Shown here piece after piece: positions 45,274-54,188 of a stretch of 64,000 nt of DNA (within the stretch, counting starts at the first letter, position 1; each line of letters begins with the position of its first letter). The stretch comes from Bacteroidaceae bacterium (GTDB lineage: Bacteria > Bacteroidota > Bacteroidia > Bacteroidales > Bacteroidaceae). The DNA is taken from positions 226,793-290,792 of the forward strand of contig JAFRTJ010000030.1 of assembly GCA_017427185.1 (NCBI GenBank), read 5' to 3'. Made by a program: the position numbers and the translations under genes. The notes under the pieces are model-generated. The model was given only the letters and a program-made list of their open reading frames with translations, was not told the DNA's origin and did no database searches.

Positions 45274-46371
45274 TTATTTATATGAAAGAACAAATGTAGT
45301 AGGTGCTTGAATAAATCCTAAATCTGTATAATACCCCATATAATAAGCCCTATGGTTACTATCTTTTATTGCATTGTTTGCAGTTGGAAGGATTTCTGCT
45401 CCTACACCCTCAATAGCCATCATATTTTGACCTAATTGATTATTAGCAGCTGATAATTTATAAGCACTATCTTTAGGAATCATAATCCAATGACACTTTG
45501 CTTTTTGTGTAAAGGTTGTTTCCACAATAGCCTGTTCAGTCCCACTATATACCTTAGAAGCTTCTTTCTGTTCTCCATGTGTCCAAGCACCAAATGCTGT
45601 AGGAGTTGTTTCTGAATAACCAAACCAGATGTATCTGTTGACAGTATCTTGATCAATCATAGCCTCTTGGCTAAAAGCAACTCCATTGAATGTACCACTA
45701 ACCAATACTTTGGCTGTACGTATGTCTGGGGAGTCATCCAAATTTGCATCAGCAGTCACCACACCGGTAGTTTGGTCAACTGAAACACCCTCAAAAGACT
45801 CTTGGAGTTCACAAGACGTGATTTTCAAGGTAGGGAAGTCACTAAGTGGAACATCCTCACCATCAACGTATGTGACAGTCCCTGATGTGCCATCATTATA
45901 GGCAACATATTGCTTGAGGCTGTGTATCTTGGGGGAGCAAGTTCCTCCATCGTAAGATATCATCTCATAGCTTAACTCTATGGCAACTGGGCCATAAAAG
46001 AGAACTGAACCATAAGGGTTTGTCGTTGTGCTTTTCCCCAGAATGACATTTGCCAGCAGACTGACATCATCATACGTCAGTTCTCCATCCCCATCCACAT
46101 CAGCAAACGTTGGGAAATAAGCCAGAGTCAATCTCCCCACGACAATTTCCACCAAAGTGGTTACATCACCAATGGACAGATACCCATCGCCATTCAGATC
46201 ACCAGTCAGTCTGGCTTTTGTTGCATTCCTATCTCCAGCCTCCACCTCCTGCATTTCAGCTTGAGGATTTCCTGTAATCAAATTGTCATATTCACCTACG
46301 CTCTCATCCTCATACGCACTAACCAGCACAGGAAGCAAGGTCAGCAGCAAGAGCAGAAAAGACTTCTTCAT
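45274..46371 (-). CDS. Exported protein with dockerin-like repeats
   Basis: 365 residues. The signal peptide ends 'LVSAYE'. Residues about 55-112 contain two Ca2+-binding dockerin-type repeats, 'GDLNGDGYLSIGDVTTLVE' and 'ADVDGDGELTYDDVSLLAN'. An immunoglobulin-like region follows (about 120-240), then a C-terminal domain ('YIWFGYSETTPTAFGAW') of unknown kind that resembles parts of phage adhesins. There is no catalytic domain. Dockerins usually bind cohesins, but none is visible in this window. Codon and base use shift towards A+T in the last 130 residues and the following gene, suggesting a fusion of an imported part. Confidence 0.72.
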   Translation of the reverse strand: MKKSFLLLLLTLLPVLVSAYEDESVGEYDNLITGNPQAEMQEVEAGDRNATKARLTGDLNGDGYLSIGDVTTLVEIVVGRLTLAYFPTFADVDGDGELTYDDVSLLANVILGKSTTTNPYGSVLFYGPVAIELSYEMISYDGGTCSPKIHSLKQYVAYNDGTSGTVTYVDGEDVPLSDFPTLKITSCELQESFEGVSVDQTTGVVTADANLDDSPDIRTAKVLVSGTFNGVAFSQEAMIDQDTVNRYIWFGYSETTPTAFGAWTHGEQKEASKVYSGTEQAIVETTFTQKAKCHWIMIPKDSAYKLSAANNQLGQNMMAIEGVGAEILPTANNAIKDSNHRAYYMGYYTDLGFIQAPTTFVLSYK

Positions 46372-46410
46372 GATTTATAGTTTGTTTTTGATGTTCGTAC
46401 TTATATGCTG

Positions 46411-46441
46411 CAAAGGTAGTGATAAATTTCGTTTGTCCCAA
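46411..46441 (-). promoter_or_regulatory. Promoter of the dockerin-protein operon
   Basis: On the minus strand, -33 TTG (46441-46439), 20 bases, -7 TACCTTTG (46418-46411), 40 bases before the ATG. Confidence 0.72.
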
Positions 46442-46503
46442 TCATTTCGAAAAGAAAAAAAAGGTGATTGCCAGAAATGCCTCATGAAAAGGGGCAAAAA
46501 AGA

Positions 46504-46579
46504 CAACGTGTTGCGTCTCGAGTTTCAACGTGTTGTCTTTCGAGTTTCAACGTGTTGTGTCTGCGGTTTCAACGTGTTG
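46504..46579. repeat. 22-base tandem repeat array, CAACGTGTTG family (four copies)
   Basis: CAACGTGTTG starts at 46504, 46526, 46548 and 46570, an exact 22-base period. Copies 2-4 are preceded by TTT. The spacers resemble those of the array at 14150, including CTCGAG-like words. The rest of 46442-46820 is gene-free and shows no other structure. Confidence 0.92.
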
Positions 46580-46826
46580 AAGGAAATGGGGGCTTAATTT
46601 CTTTTCCGTTTGCCATTTGATTGTGGAAAATCTCTGGTGGAATGGAGCTTGTGTATTTCGTATAATGATTATGTGTAATTGTTTTGTTTGAATTGATTTT
46701 CTATGCTGTTGAAAGACCAAAAATTGTGTCGAAAATTGGGGTTGAAAACGGGTGGAATCGCCTCTTTTTTTTATGAATTTTTACATCTGAAATGCTCACA
46801 TTGCAGAGAATCAACATGTTAGGCGA

Positions 46827-46945
46827 AGTTTTCCAAAAAGTTCAATAAAAAATCGCGTCGAAAACCAAAGTTTTCCAAAACAAAAATCTTTTCTCCTGAC
46901 AATCAGATACATAACATTTTTTAACACGCAAAAAGTTTTCCAAAA
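46827..46945. promoter_or_regulatory. Three AGTTTTCCAAAA boxes upstream of nrdD
   Basis: Exact copies of AGTTTTCCAAAA at 46827-46838, 46869-46880 and 46934-46945. The core TTTTCCAAAA is nearly a dyad. The third copy ends 24 bases before the -7 box of nrdD, just upstream of the -33 position. This looks like a regulator binding site; it does not match the NrdR box or an FNR box. Confidence 0.6.
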
Positions 46946-46969
46946 AGAAAATCGTATAGATATATTTTA

Positions 46970-46977
46970 TACCTTTG
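46970..46977 (+). promoter_or_regulatory. -7 box of the nrdD operon
   Basis: TACCTTTG, 60 bases before the ATG. No TTG is found 20 bases upstream, which would suit activator dependence. Confidence 0.58.
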
Positions 46978-47037
46978 TAGCACTTTTCGTCAATTCACAA
47001 AAACATTAATACAAAATCGATTAGCAGTTAAAAAAGC

Positions 47038-49173
47038 ATGGAAATGCAGAACTTTACGATTACAAAGCGTGACGGGCAGAAGGACCGCTTCTCGCTTGAC
47101 AAAATCATGAACGCAATCCTGAAGGCGTTCGAGAGTGTGGAAGAACCCATCGACTTGGCTTCCGTGTCCAAGATTCTAAGCCGCCTGAACATCCACAATG
47201 ACATCAAGGTTGAGGATATCCAGAACCAGGTGGAAGTGGCTCTGATGCAGGAGGGGCACTACAAGGTGGCCAAGAGTTTCATGCTCTACCGCCAGCAGCA
47301 CACTGAGGACCGTGAGACCTTGCAGAAGCTTCAGTTCCTTTCTGACTATATGGATGCCAGCAACGCTGCAACGGGTTCGAAATATGATGCCAACGCGAAT
47401 GTTGAACATAAGAACATCGCTACGCTCATCGGCGAATTGCCCAAGTCGAACTTCATCCGCCTGAACCGTCGTCTGCTCACAGACCGCATCAAGAAGATGT
47501 ATGGCAAGGAGTTGGCTGACGAGTACATCGAGAAGCTGACACATCATTTTATATATAAGAACGATGAAACCTCGCTTGCCAACTACTGCGCTTCCATCAC
47601 GATGTATCCCTGGCTGCTGGGCGGCACGACCTCTATCGGAGGCAACAGCACAGCGCCAACCAATCTGAAGAGTTTCTGCGGAGGTTTCATCAATATGGTG
47701 TTCATGGTAAGCTCCATGCTTTCAGGTGCATGCGCTACTCCTGAATTCCTGATGTACATGAACCATTTCATCCAGAAGGAATACGGCGACGACTACTGGA
47801 AGCGTCCAGATGAAGTGGTTGACCTGAGTCTGAGAAAGCGCACCATCGACAAGGTCATCACGGATTGCTTCGAGCAGATTGTCTACTCGCTGAACCAACC
47901 CACAGGTGCCCGCAACTATCAGGCTGTGTTCTGGAACATCAGCTACTACGACCGCTTTTACTTTGAGTCCCTCTTTGGCAACTTCTATTTCCCTGATGGC
48001 TCCCAGCCCGATTGGGAAGGTGTAAGCTGGCTGCAGAAGCGATTCATGAAGTGGTTCAACAAGGAGCGCACGAAGACGATGCTCACCTTCCCTGTTGAAA
48101 CGATGGCTATGCTCACAGAGAATGGCGACTGCAAGGATGAGGAGTGGGGAAGCTTTGCTGCTGAGATGTATGCTGAGGGTCACTCATTCTTCACCTATCT
48201 CTCCGACAATGCCGACTCGCTCTCCAGTTGCTGCCGCTTGCGCAACGAGATTCAGGACAATGGCTTCTCGTACACGCTGGGTGCAGGTGGTGTCTCCACG
48301 GGCTCGAAGAGTGTTCTCACCATCAATCTGAACCGTTGTGTCCAGTATGCAGTAAACCACAACATGGATTATCTGGAGTATCTCAGCCATATTCTTGACT
48401 TGTGCCATAAGGTGCAGACTGCCTACAACGAGAACCTCAAGGAGCTGCAATCTCATGGCATGTTGCCTCTCTTCGACGCTGGCTACATCAATATCAAGCG
48501 CCAGTATCTCACGATAGGCATCAACGGACTTGCTGAGGCTGCTGAGTTCATGGGCCTGAAGATTACTCCCAACGACGATTATCTGCACTTCGTACAAAGC
48601 ATTCTTTCGCTCATCGAAAAGTTCAACCGCCAGTACCGCACGAAGGAACTCATGTTCAACTGCGAAATGATTCCTGCTGAGAATGTAGGTGTGAAGCATG
48701 CCAAATGGGATCGCGAGGATGGCTATTTCGTGCCACGCGACTGCTACAATTCCTATTTCTATCTGGTAGAGGACAATACTTTGAGCATCATCGACAAGTT
48801 CAAGCTGCATGGCGCTCCTTACATCGAACACCTCACAGGTGGTTCTGCTCTCCACATGAATCTCGAGGAGCATCTCTCTCAGGACCAGTATCGCCAGCTT
48901 TTCCGCATTGCTGCCAAGGAAGGATGCAATTATTTCACCTTCAACATCCCCAACACGGTATGCAACAATTGCGGACACATCGACAAGCGTTACCTTCATA
49001 AATGTCCTGAATGCGGAAGCGAGAATGTGGACTACATGACTCGTATCATTGGATACCTGAAACGTGTAAGCAACTTCTCACTACCTCGCCAGCATGAGGC
49101 TCACAGACGTTTCTATGCAGGACAAGAGCAGCTGAAGCCAGAGCAGGTTGAAGCAGAACTGACGAACGCGTAG
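47038..49173 (+). CDS. nrdD: Anaerobic ribonucleoside-triphosphate reductase (class III)
   Basis: 711 residues. An N-terminal ATP-cone (about 5-95, 'FTITKRDGQKDRFSLDKI') for allosteric control is followed by the large glycyl-radical barrel. The C-terminus has the zinc site 'CNNCGHIDKRYLHKCPECG' (four Cys) and the radical loop 'TRIIGYLKRV' with the predicted glycyl radical at Gly672. It makes deoxynucleotides without oxygen, in the cytoplasm, using formate or thioredoxin as reductant; the type cannot be told here. It is followed after 15 bases by nrdG, its activase. The ATG is preceded by an A-rich leader. Confidence 0.96.
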   Translation: MEMQNFTITKRDGQKDRFSLDKIMNAILKAFESVEEPIDLASVSKILSRLNIHNDIKVEDIQNQVEVALMQEGHYKVAKSFMLYRQQHTEDRETLQKLQFLSDYMDASNAATGSKYDANANVEHKNIATLIGELPKSNFIRLNRRLLTDRIKKMYGKELADEYIEKLTHHFIYKNDETSLANYCASITMYPWLLGGTTSIGGNSTAPTNLKSFCGGFINMVFMVSSMLSGACATPEFLMYMNHFIQKEYGDDYWKRPDEVVDLSLRKRTIDKVITDCFEQIVYSLNQPTGARNYQAVFWNISYYDRFYFESLFGNFYFPDGSQPDWEGVSWLQKRFMKWFNKERTKTMLTFPVETMAMLTENGDCKDEEWGSFAAEMYAEGHSFFTYLSDNADSLSSCCRLRNEIQDNGFSYTLGAGGVSTGSKSVLTINLNRCVQYAVNHNMDYLEYLSHILDLCHKVQTAYNENLKELQSHGMLPLFDAGYINIKRQYLTIGINGLAEAAEFMGLKITPNDDYLHFVQSILSLIEKFNRQYRTKELMFNCEMIPAENVGVKHAKWDREDGYFVPRDCYNSYFYLVEDNTLSIIDKFKLHGAPYIEHLTGGSALHMNLEEHLSQDQYRQLFRIAAKEGCNYFTFNIPNTVCNNCGHIDKRYLHKCPECGSENVDYMTRIIGYLKRVSNFSLPRQHEAHRRFYAGQEQLKPEQVEAELTNA

Positions 49174-49188
49174 CCAGGAGGGAACTCC

Positions 49189-49650
49189 ATGCTCAAATAT
49201 GTCAATTGTGACATCGTCTTTCAGGAGGTGCCCAATGAGGTGGCATTAGCTATCAACATCTCTGGATGTCCCTGTCATTGTCCAGGTTGTCATAGCCCAT
49301 ATTTATGGCAAGACGTTGGGGACGAGCTTACCCCTGAATCCATCGACCACCTCATAGCCACCAACGGTGACCACATCAGTTGCGTGGCTTTGATGGGTGG
49401 TGATGGAGACCCCGCCCAAGTGGACTTGTTGGCTCAGCATATCCATCAACGCTATCAGGGACTTCATGTTGCATGGTACAGCGGTCGGACGGTAATCTCG
49501 AGAAACATCGACATCTCACATTTTGACTACATCAAGATAGGACCTTATATCCGCCATCTTGGTTCCCTCAAGCATCGCACTACCAACCAGCGTTTCTATC
49601 GCATCAGCGATGGTCAGCTAGAGGATATCACGTCCAGCTTTTGGCATTGA
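49189..49650 (+). CDS. nrdG: Anaerobic ribonucleotide reductase activating protein (radical SAM)
   Basis: 153 residues, the usual length. The radical SAM cluster motif CX3CX2C is in 'SGCPCHCPGCHSPYLW'. It also has 'ALMGGDGDP' for AdoMet binding and 'YIKIGPYI' near the end. It creates the glycyl radical in NrdD. A strong Shine-Dalgarno AGGAGG lies 7 bases before the ATG, unusual in this phylum and a sign that high or coupled translation is needed. The next gene, a LuxR-type regulator, starts 12 bases after the stop. Confidence 0.95.
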   Translation: MLKYVNCDIVFQEVPNEVALAINISGCPCHCPGCHSPYLWQDVGDELTPESIDHLIATNGDHISCVALMGGDGDPAQVDLLAQHIHQRYQGLHVAWYSGRTVISRNIDISHFDYIKIGPYIRHLGSLKHRTTNQRFYRISDGQLEDITSSFWH

Positions 49651-49662
49651 TTCACTTTTCCC

Positions 49663-50292
49663 ATGGACAAAGAAAGAGAAACAAGACATCAGGTTCGAAT
49701 GACTCCACGCATAGCAGTAGTGGATGCTAATGTCCTGACAGGTATGGGCCTGAAGACGTTGCTTCAGAGTGTGATGCCTGGAATGGAAATTGGTGTCTAC
49801 TTCTCCTTTGAAGAACTTATGCGAAACCATCCAGAGGGCTTCGTTCATTTCTTTGCCAATGTGCTTATCGTGCTTGAGCATCAGGATTTTTTCATGCAAA
49901 ACCGTCGTAAAACGATTGTGTTGACTCCCACACGCGATGCAGAAGTGCAATTGTCAGGTTTTCATTGCATCAGCACGAATGTCAATGAGAAGACCTTTGT
50001 GGAACGTCTTCTTTCCATTCATCAGAGTGCTCATGCTCATGGTCACAACATGCCTCCTTCGTACAACAAAGCCAAAGGTTTGAGCAATCGAGAGATAGAG
50101 GTTTTGAGTAATGTGGTGAAGGGTAAGACAAACAAAGCTATCGCTGATGAATTGAACATAGCTCTGACCACAGTTATCACACATCGCCGCAACATCCAAG
50201 AGAAGTTGGGAATAAAATCCGTTTCCGCCTTAACCGTCTTTGCTGTTACTCATGGTCTTGTTGCCATGCAGGATGTTTTTGGAAAGCAATAG
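49663..50292 (+). CDS. LuxR-type transcription regulator with degenerate receiver domain
   Basis: 209 residues. The N-terminal part (about 15-130) has the outline of a response-regulator receiver ('RIAVVDANVLTGMGLKTLL'), but the position of the phospho-acceptor Asp reads 'VLIVLEHQDFF', without Asp at the usual place. The C-terminal LuxR/NarL helix-turn-helix is intact (about 142-205: 'LSNREIEVLSNVVKGKTNKA', 'LNIALTTVITHRRNIQEKLG'). It is therefore likely to be controlled by something other than phosphorylation. It is third in the nrdDG unit, so control of nrdDG through the three upstream boxes is an attractive but unproven idea. No sensor kinase is adjacent. Confidence 0.8.
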   Translation: MDKERETRHQVRMTPRIAVVDANVLTGMGLKTLLQSVMPGMEIGVYFSFEELMRNHPEGFVHFFANVLIVLEHQDFFMQNRRKTIVLTPTRDAEVQLSGFHCISTNVNEKTFVERLLSIHQSAHAHGHNMPPSYNKAKGLSNREIEVLSNVVKGKTNKAIADELNIALTTVITHRRNIQEKLGIKSVSALTVFAVTHGLVAMQDVFGKQ

Positions 50293-50301
50293 CTCAACAT
50301 A

Positions 50302-52134
50302 TCATCTGTAGAGTATCTTCCGTCCGTCTTGGATGTATATTCCATGAGCAGGATTGGCAATACGTCGTCCCTGAAGGTCGAATAGGATAGGGCATTCTTC
50401 AGATGTTTTAGTTGGAATGGATATGTTCTGAACGGCATCCCCTTCGCTTTGAGGGAGAAGATGGATTGGCATCCAAGTATATGGACCATTGTCCTTGCTG
50501 TCAGGGATAATCTCTGTAGCTGTAGTGGAACCGTCGCTGTTGTTTATCTGGAGATTCATACTGAGCCCATATTCATCAGGTTGTCCGTTGAGACCTATTC
50601 CTACCCAAGGAATCGCCATTTCAAAACGGTATTGATTGCTGAATTTACGTGCCTCTACATGGGAAGCGTCAGATTCCATGGGAACCCACTTCGACTCGTC
50701 TCCTTGAAATGCTTGAATGTTACCTTTTGGGGTAATTATCCATTTGTAGGAGGTTGTCATGGGGACATTCGTACTGGCTGCTGCTGCATCCACGCTGACA
50801 ATGACGTTGTCTCCTTCATCCATCACCTTCTGGTCATACACTTGACAGAAAATATAGAGTGAATCATCGTCGTAAGCTAAATCTGCATAGGTGAAAGTCC
50901 CTGTTTCATTTCCCATCATAATCTGATTGCGTGTGGCGGAATAGTAGCCATCACTCGTTGAGCCGATTCCATCGATTTTAGGCGTTGAATACTTTGCTTC
51001 GAACTGATGTTTGGGATATCCTTTCATCATGGTTACGCTGCCTGATATACCGGCTACTGCCACAACAATGCCTGTGTCGATAACTGCCAAAGAGTTCCAT
51101 AATGCCTCGCGGTTTTCTTTGATGAGGAAAGGGCATGACATCGCTTTGAAATTGCGTGCGTATTCATCACCCACGTAGCAGTACATTTTTATATTGTTTC
51201 CTTCTCCATAAGGAGACTGGTGAGAAAGAATGGTTTCTCCGTTGGGAAGCATCCTTAAATAGGGTGCTCCTCCTTTGGCAATAGGACAGTAATTGTAATT
51301 CACCGCTTTCTGGCGACGAGAATTGTTGGCAGGTACATAGATGTTATCTCCCCAATTTGTCTCAAGTGGCATTCTGATGGTCGTTGGCAAAAAGTCTCTA
51401 ATGCCCGACCATCCATTATCTTCGATTGCAACCACGATGTAGCTGTTGTCCTTCAGCAGAATGGGTACAGGCATACCATCGCGATACCCCTGTCGATATG
51501 AAACACGTTGAGGCGAAGTCCACGTGAGCCCTCCATCAAAGGAACGGCAAAGCGAAATCTGCTGATCACCATTGTTGCCAGTGTAGGGGCTCTCGTCAGC
51601 AAAATACAATTGTAATTCTCCTGAAGGAAGTTCCAGTAAGGAGGGTTCCCAGCAGCCAACATCCCACTGATAACCAGCATCATAGACTACAATCTCATTA
51701 CTCCAGGTCTTTCCGTTGTCTGTACTTCTTCGTAATCGAATGCTGAAATGTCGATCTGGACTATAAGGAGAGCTGGGACGCGGATTGTAAGCAACGATGA
51801 TAGTACCATCAGCGAGTTGGATGAGGTCAGGCACACAATTGGGCCATTTGTCTGGATTGGGTGCGATAGTGCGTGGCGAAGTCCATGTGCGGCCCATGTT
51901 AGAACTGGTGGAGATGCGTATGCCAGAACTCTCGCAACATGCCAGAAGTCGTCCATCCTGAAGTTCAATGAGGCGAGCATATCCTCCTCCGTTGAAGATT
52001 ACGACTGGATTTCTTGCATCCCAGAAGATACGTGAACCCTCGTATCTGTTTACAGTTCTTGCCTCCATAACCAGACAGAGGCATAAGGCCATCAAGAGAG
52101 AACCAACTTTTCCTATAATCCTTTCTATCGTCAT
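50302..52134 (-). CDS. Exported sialidase-superfamily protein with CBM9-like domain and type IX secretion tail
   Basis: 610 residues with a signal peptide ending 'MEARTV'. Residues about 35-370 form a six-bladed propeller with Asp-box repeats ('STSSNMGRTWTSP', 'RRSTDNGKTWSN', 'CRSFDGGLTWTSP'). A beta-sandwich like CBM9 follows (about 385-560, 'DLAYDDDSLYIFCQVYDQKV'). The last 25 residues, 'LFDLQGRRIANPAHGIYIQD' and 'GRKILYR', match the tail by which Prevotella and relatives send proteins through the type IX system. The 'RIP' motif of true sialidases is not evident, so exo-arabinanase or another propeller enzyme is possible. It converges with the regulator gene. Confidence 0.78.
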   Translation of the reverse strand: MTIERIIGKVGSLLMALCLCLVMEARTVNRYEGSRIFWDARNPVVIFNGGGYARLIELQDGRLLACCESSGIRISTSSNMGRTWTSPRTIAPNPDKWPNCVPDLIQLADGTIIVAYNPRPSSPYSPDRHFSIRLRRSTDNGKTWSNEIVVYDAGYQWDVGCWEPSLLELPSGELQLYFADESPYTGNNGDQQISLCRSFDGGLTWTSPQRVSYRQGYRDGMPVPILLKDNSYIVVAIEDNGWSGIRDFLPTTIRMPLETNWGDNIYVPANNSRRQKAVNYNYCPIAKGGAPYLRMLPNGETILSHQSPYGEGNNIKMYCYVGDEYARNFKAMSCPFLIKENREALWNSLAVIDTGIVVAVAGISGSVTMMKGYPKHQFEAKYSTPKIDGIGSTSDGYYSATRNQIMMGNETGTFTYADLAYDDDSLYIFCQVYDQKVMDEGDNVIVSVDAAAASTNVPMTTSYKWIITPKGNIQAFQGDESKWVPMESDASHVEARKFSNQYRFEMAIPWVGIGLNGQPDEYGLSMNLQINNSDGSTTATEIIPDSKDNGPYTWMPIHLLPQSEGDAVQNISIPTKTSEECPILFDLQGRRIANPAHGIYIQDGRKILYR

Positions 52135-52139
52135 TTCTT

Positions 52140-52547
52140 TTATTCCTTTATCTTTATATCTATGATGGATTGGAATTCGATACAGGTTCCATTATCCATA
52201 AGAATTTGTTGTCTGGATTCATCTATCTTCTTTAATCTACCTTCTGAAACCTGATACGACCCTCCTGATTTCTTCTGGTCAGGCAGGAAAAATGTGATGG
52301 AAACAAAAGGGTTATCTGCCGCACGCGAATAGAGAAGCATCATTTGCTGATTCAGCTCATTGGCGAAATCCTCGCTTAGTGTGATCTTCTCGTCTGTCAT
52401 GCGGGCTGTTTCTCGAATGGCACTTGGATGGGTTGTCAGGGCTGCAAAAGGTGCAAACTGAGCAGCACGAGCCTCCATCGACATCTGAGGATGACGTTTC
52501 GAGACATGATGCGGTAGATGGATGATATCGTCGTATTCGTGATTCAT
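52140..52547 (-). CDS. YolD-like protein
   Basis: 135 residues, partner gene of the Y-family polymerase. It starts within the last codons of that gene (4-base overlap, ATGA). The motif 'MSMEARAAQFAPFAALTTH' near residues 22-40 is characteristic of YolD-like proteins, followed by a beta-rich region. YolD is thought to act with the UvrX/YqjW type of error-prone polymerase in the DNA damage response, in a role like that of UmuD. No LexA-type autocleavage site is present. Confidence 0.83.
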   Translation of the reverse strand: MNHEYDDIIHLPHHVSKRHPQMSMEARAAQFAPFAALTTHPSAIRETARMTDEKITLSEDFANELNQQMMLLYSRAADNPFVSITFFLPDQKKSGGSYQVSEGRLKKIDESRQQILMDNGTCIEFQSIIDIKIKE

Positions 52548-54055
52548 GCTCGATGTCCTCCTATCTGATTGTTGCGTTCTTTTGCTGTTGCCCCTTCCTC
52601 GAAATTCAGTCCTTTCAGGATAGCATTCTTGCCGAATTTCTTTTTGATGCTTAACAGGGTTTCTTGCATTTTCCGCTCTTTTACAAGTGATGCATTTTCT
52701 ATCTGTTTTATCCTCCTTAGCTTCTCATAATCAGTAAACATGTCAAGTTGAACAGGTTGAGAGGATTTCTTCTTTGCTTCTTGTTCACTGATTACATGAT
52801 TGGCAACAAGATTGATTCGACGAATAAGCAAGATAGGGTTTACAATTTGATCATACAGTTGACAGACAGCCTTGGTAATCTGCTTGCTTGAAAAGGTGGC
52901 TTGAGGAAGGCTGATTGTTCCATGAGCATGCTTAGGGACTTGCCGTCCATAATAATCCATACTGACAGGTCCGTGATATTGGCCTCTGATTTCAGGGTTT
53001 GTCAGGCTTTCGATATCGTAACCCACACTCAGGACAAGTTGATCAGTCACCAGGTGTTTATCAGTCAGGTCGAGCGCCATCTGGTCTGCCATTTCCATTG
53101 CTATTACCCGTGCTTTTCGAGCATCATAGGCATTCTGCAGGACCTGACCGCTACTCATGCTGTTCACTTCTGGTTTATAGGCTTTGATAGCCTCGATGGT
53201 GCAGGGCTCCCATCCCCACGCATGGTCAATCAGTAATTCTGCATTCACTCCAAACAAACGGTAAAGCATATCCTCATTCTCGATGGAACATCGCGCCACT
53301 TGACCCATCGTGAAGATTCCATGTTGAGCAAGTTTCTGCGCAATGCCGTGTCCCACTCGCCAGAAACCTGTGATGGGTTGATGGTCCCATAGTTGTTGCC
53401 TATATGACATCTCGTCAAGCTCTGCAATGCATACTCCGTCCTTGTCTGCTGGAATATGCTTTGCGACAATGTCCATAGCCACTTTGCACAGATAGAAGTT
53501 GGTTCCAGTTCCTGCTGTGGCAGTAATGCCTGTCTCTTGCAGCACATCACGTATCATCTTCAAAGCAAGGTCGTGAGCAGACATTCGATAGCTCTGCAGG
53601 TATTTTGTGGCATCTAGGAAGACCTCATCAATGCTGTAGACATGGATATCTTCTGGAGCGATGTATTTCAGATAGATTTGATAGATGCGACAACTGTACT
53701 GGATATAATGCGCCATTCGAGGAACAGCTACCACATAATCTACTGCAAGTTCAGGATGAGCCTTCAGTTCTGTGTCTGACGATGATTTCCCTGTGAATCT
53801 GTATCCAGGAGCGCGCATCTGACGCTCGCGGTTTACCTCTCGCACCTTTTGCACCACCTCAAAGAGTCGTGCACGTCCTGCTATGCCATACGCCTTCAGC
53901 GATGGGGAGACTGCTAGGCATATCGTCTTCTCCGTTCTGCTTGCGTCAGCTACTACCAGATTCGTTGTCAACGGATCCAGTCCTCTTTCATGGCATTCCA
54001 CGCTCGCGTAGAATGACTTCAGGTCGATAGCTATGCAGGTGCGTTCGTTAGGCAT
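52544..54055 (-). CDS. Y-family DNA polymerase (UmuC/UvrX-like)
   Basis: 503 residues. The catalytic palm has 'CIAIDLKSFYASVECHERGL' (first metal Asp) and 'VYSIDEVFLDAT' (D-E pair of the second site). Helix-hairpin-helix and little-finger domains follow. Near the C-terminus 'QPVQLDMFTDYEKL' looks like a sliding-clamp binding motif. It should carry out translesion synthesis after DNA damage. It forms an operon with the YolD-like gene, with a consensus promoter upstream. No SOS-type operator is recognisable, but the Bacteroidetes LexA box is not well enough known to me to exclude one. Confidence 0.92.
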   Translation of the reverse strand: MPNERTCIAIDLKSFYASVECHERGLDPLTTNLVVADASRTEKTICLAVSPSLKAYGIAGRARLFEVVQKVREVNRERQMRAPGYRFTGKSSSDTELKAHPELAVDYVVAVPRMAHYIQYSCRIYQIYLKYIAPEDIHVYSIDEVFLDATKYLQSYRMSAHDLALKMIRDVLQETGITATAGTGTNFYLCKVAMDIVAKHIPADKDGVCIAELDEMSYRQQLWDHQPITGFWRVGHGIAQKLAQHGIFTMGQVARCSIENEDMLYRLFGVNAELLIDHAWGWEPCTIEAIKAYKPEVNSMSSGQVLQNAYDARKARVIAMEMADQMALDLTDKHLVTDQLVLSVGYDIESLTNPEIRGQYHGPVSMDYYGRQVPKHAHGTISLPQATFSSKQITKAVCQLYDQIVNPILLIRRINLVANHVISEQEAKKKSSQPVQLDMFTDYEKLRRIKQIENASLVKERKMQETLLSIKKKFGKNAILKGLNFEEGATAKERNNQIGGHRA

Positions 54056-54075
54056 AATCTATGAATTGCGATGTA

Positions 54076-54106
54076 CAAAGTTAAATAAACTTTTTGAGAA
54101 GAGCAA
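54076..54106 (-). promoter_or_regulatory. Promoter of the Y-polymerase/YolD operon
   Basis: On the minus strand, -33 TTG (54106-54104), 20 bases, -7 TAACTTTG (54083-54076), 21 bases before the ATG. Confidence 0.78.
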
Positions 54107-54130
54107 GACTAGCTGAAGGAAAAATAATTA

Positions 54131-54162
54131 AAAATCCCCTGTAACTCATCGAATTACAGGAG
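54131..54162 (-). terminator. Terminator of the NifU-like/GGGtGRT operon
   Basis: On the minus strand CTCCTGTAA (54162-54154) pairs with TTACAGGGG (54144-54136), followed by ATTTTTAATT. It is 26 bases after the stop codon of the GGGtGRT gene. Confidence 0.8.
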
Positions 54163-54188
54163 ATTCTGTCATGAGATTAAAGTAAACT

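Noticed and set aside
46827..46945. NrdR box or FNR box
   Set aside because: The repeated AGTTTTCCAAAA does not fit either consensus.
52544..54055. Mobile-element origin of the Y-polymerase pair
   Set aside because: Composition matches the neighbours and the promoter is an ordinary one; nothing in the flanks supports transfer.
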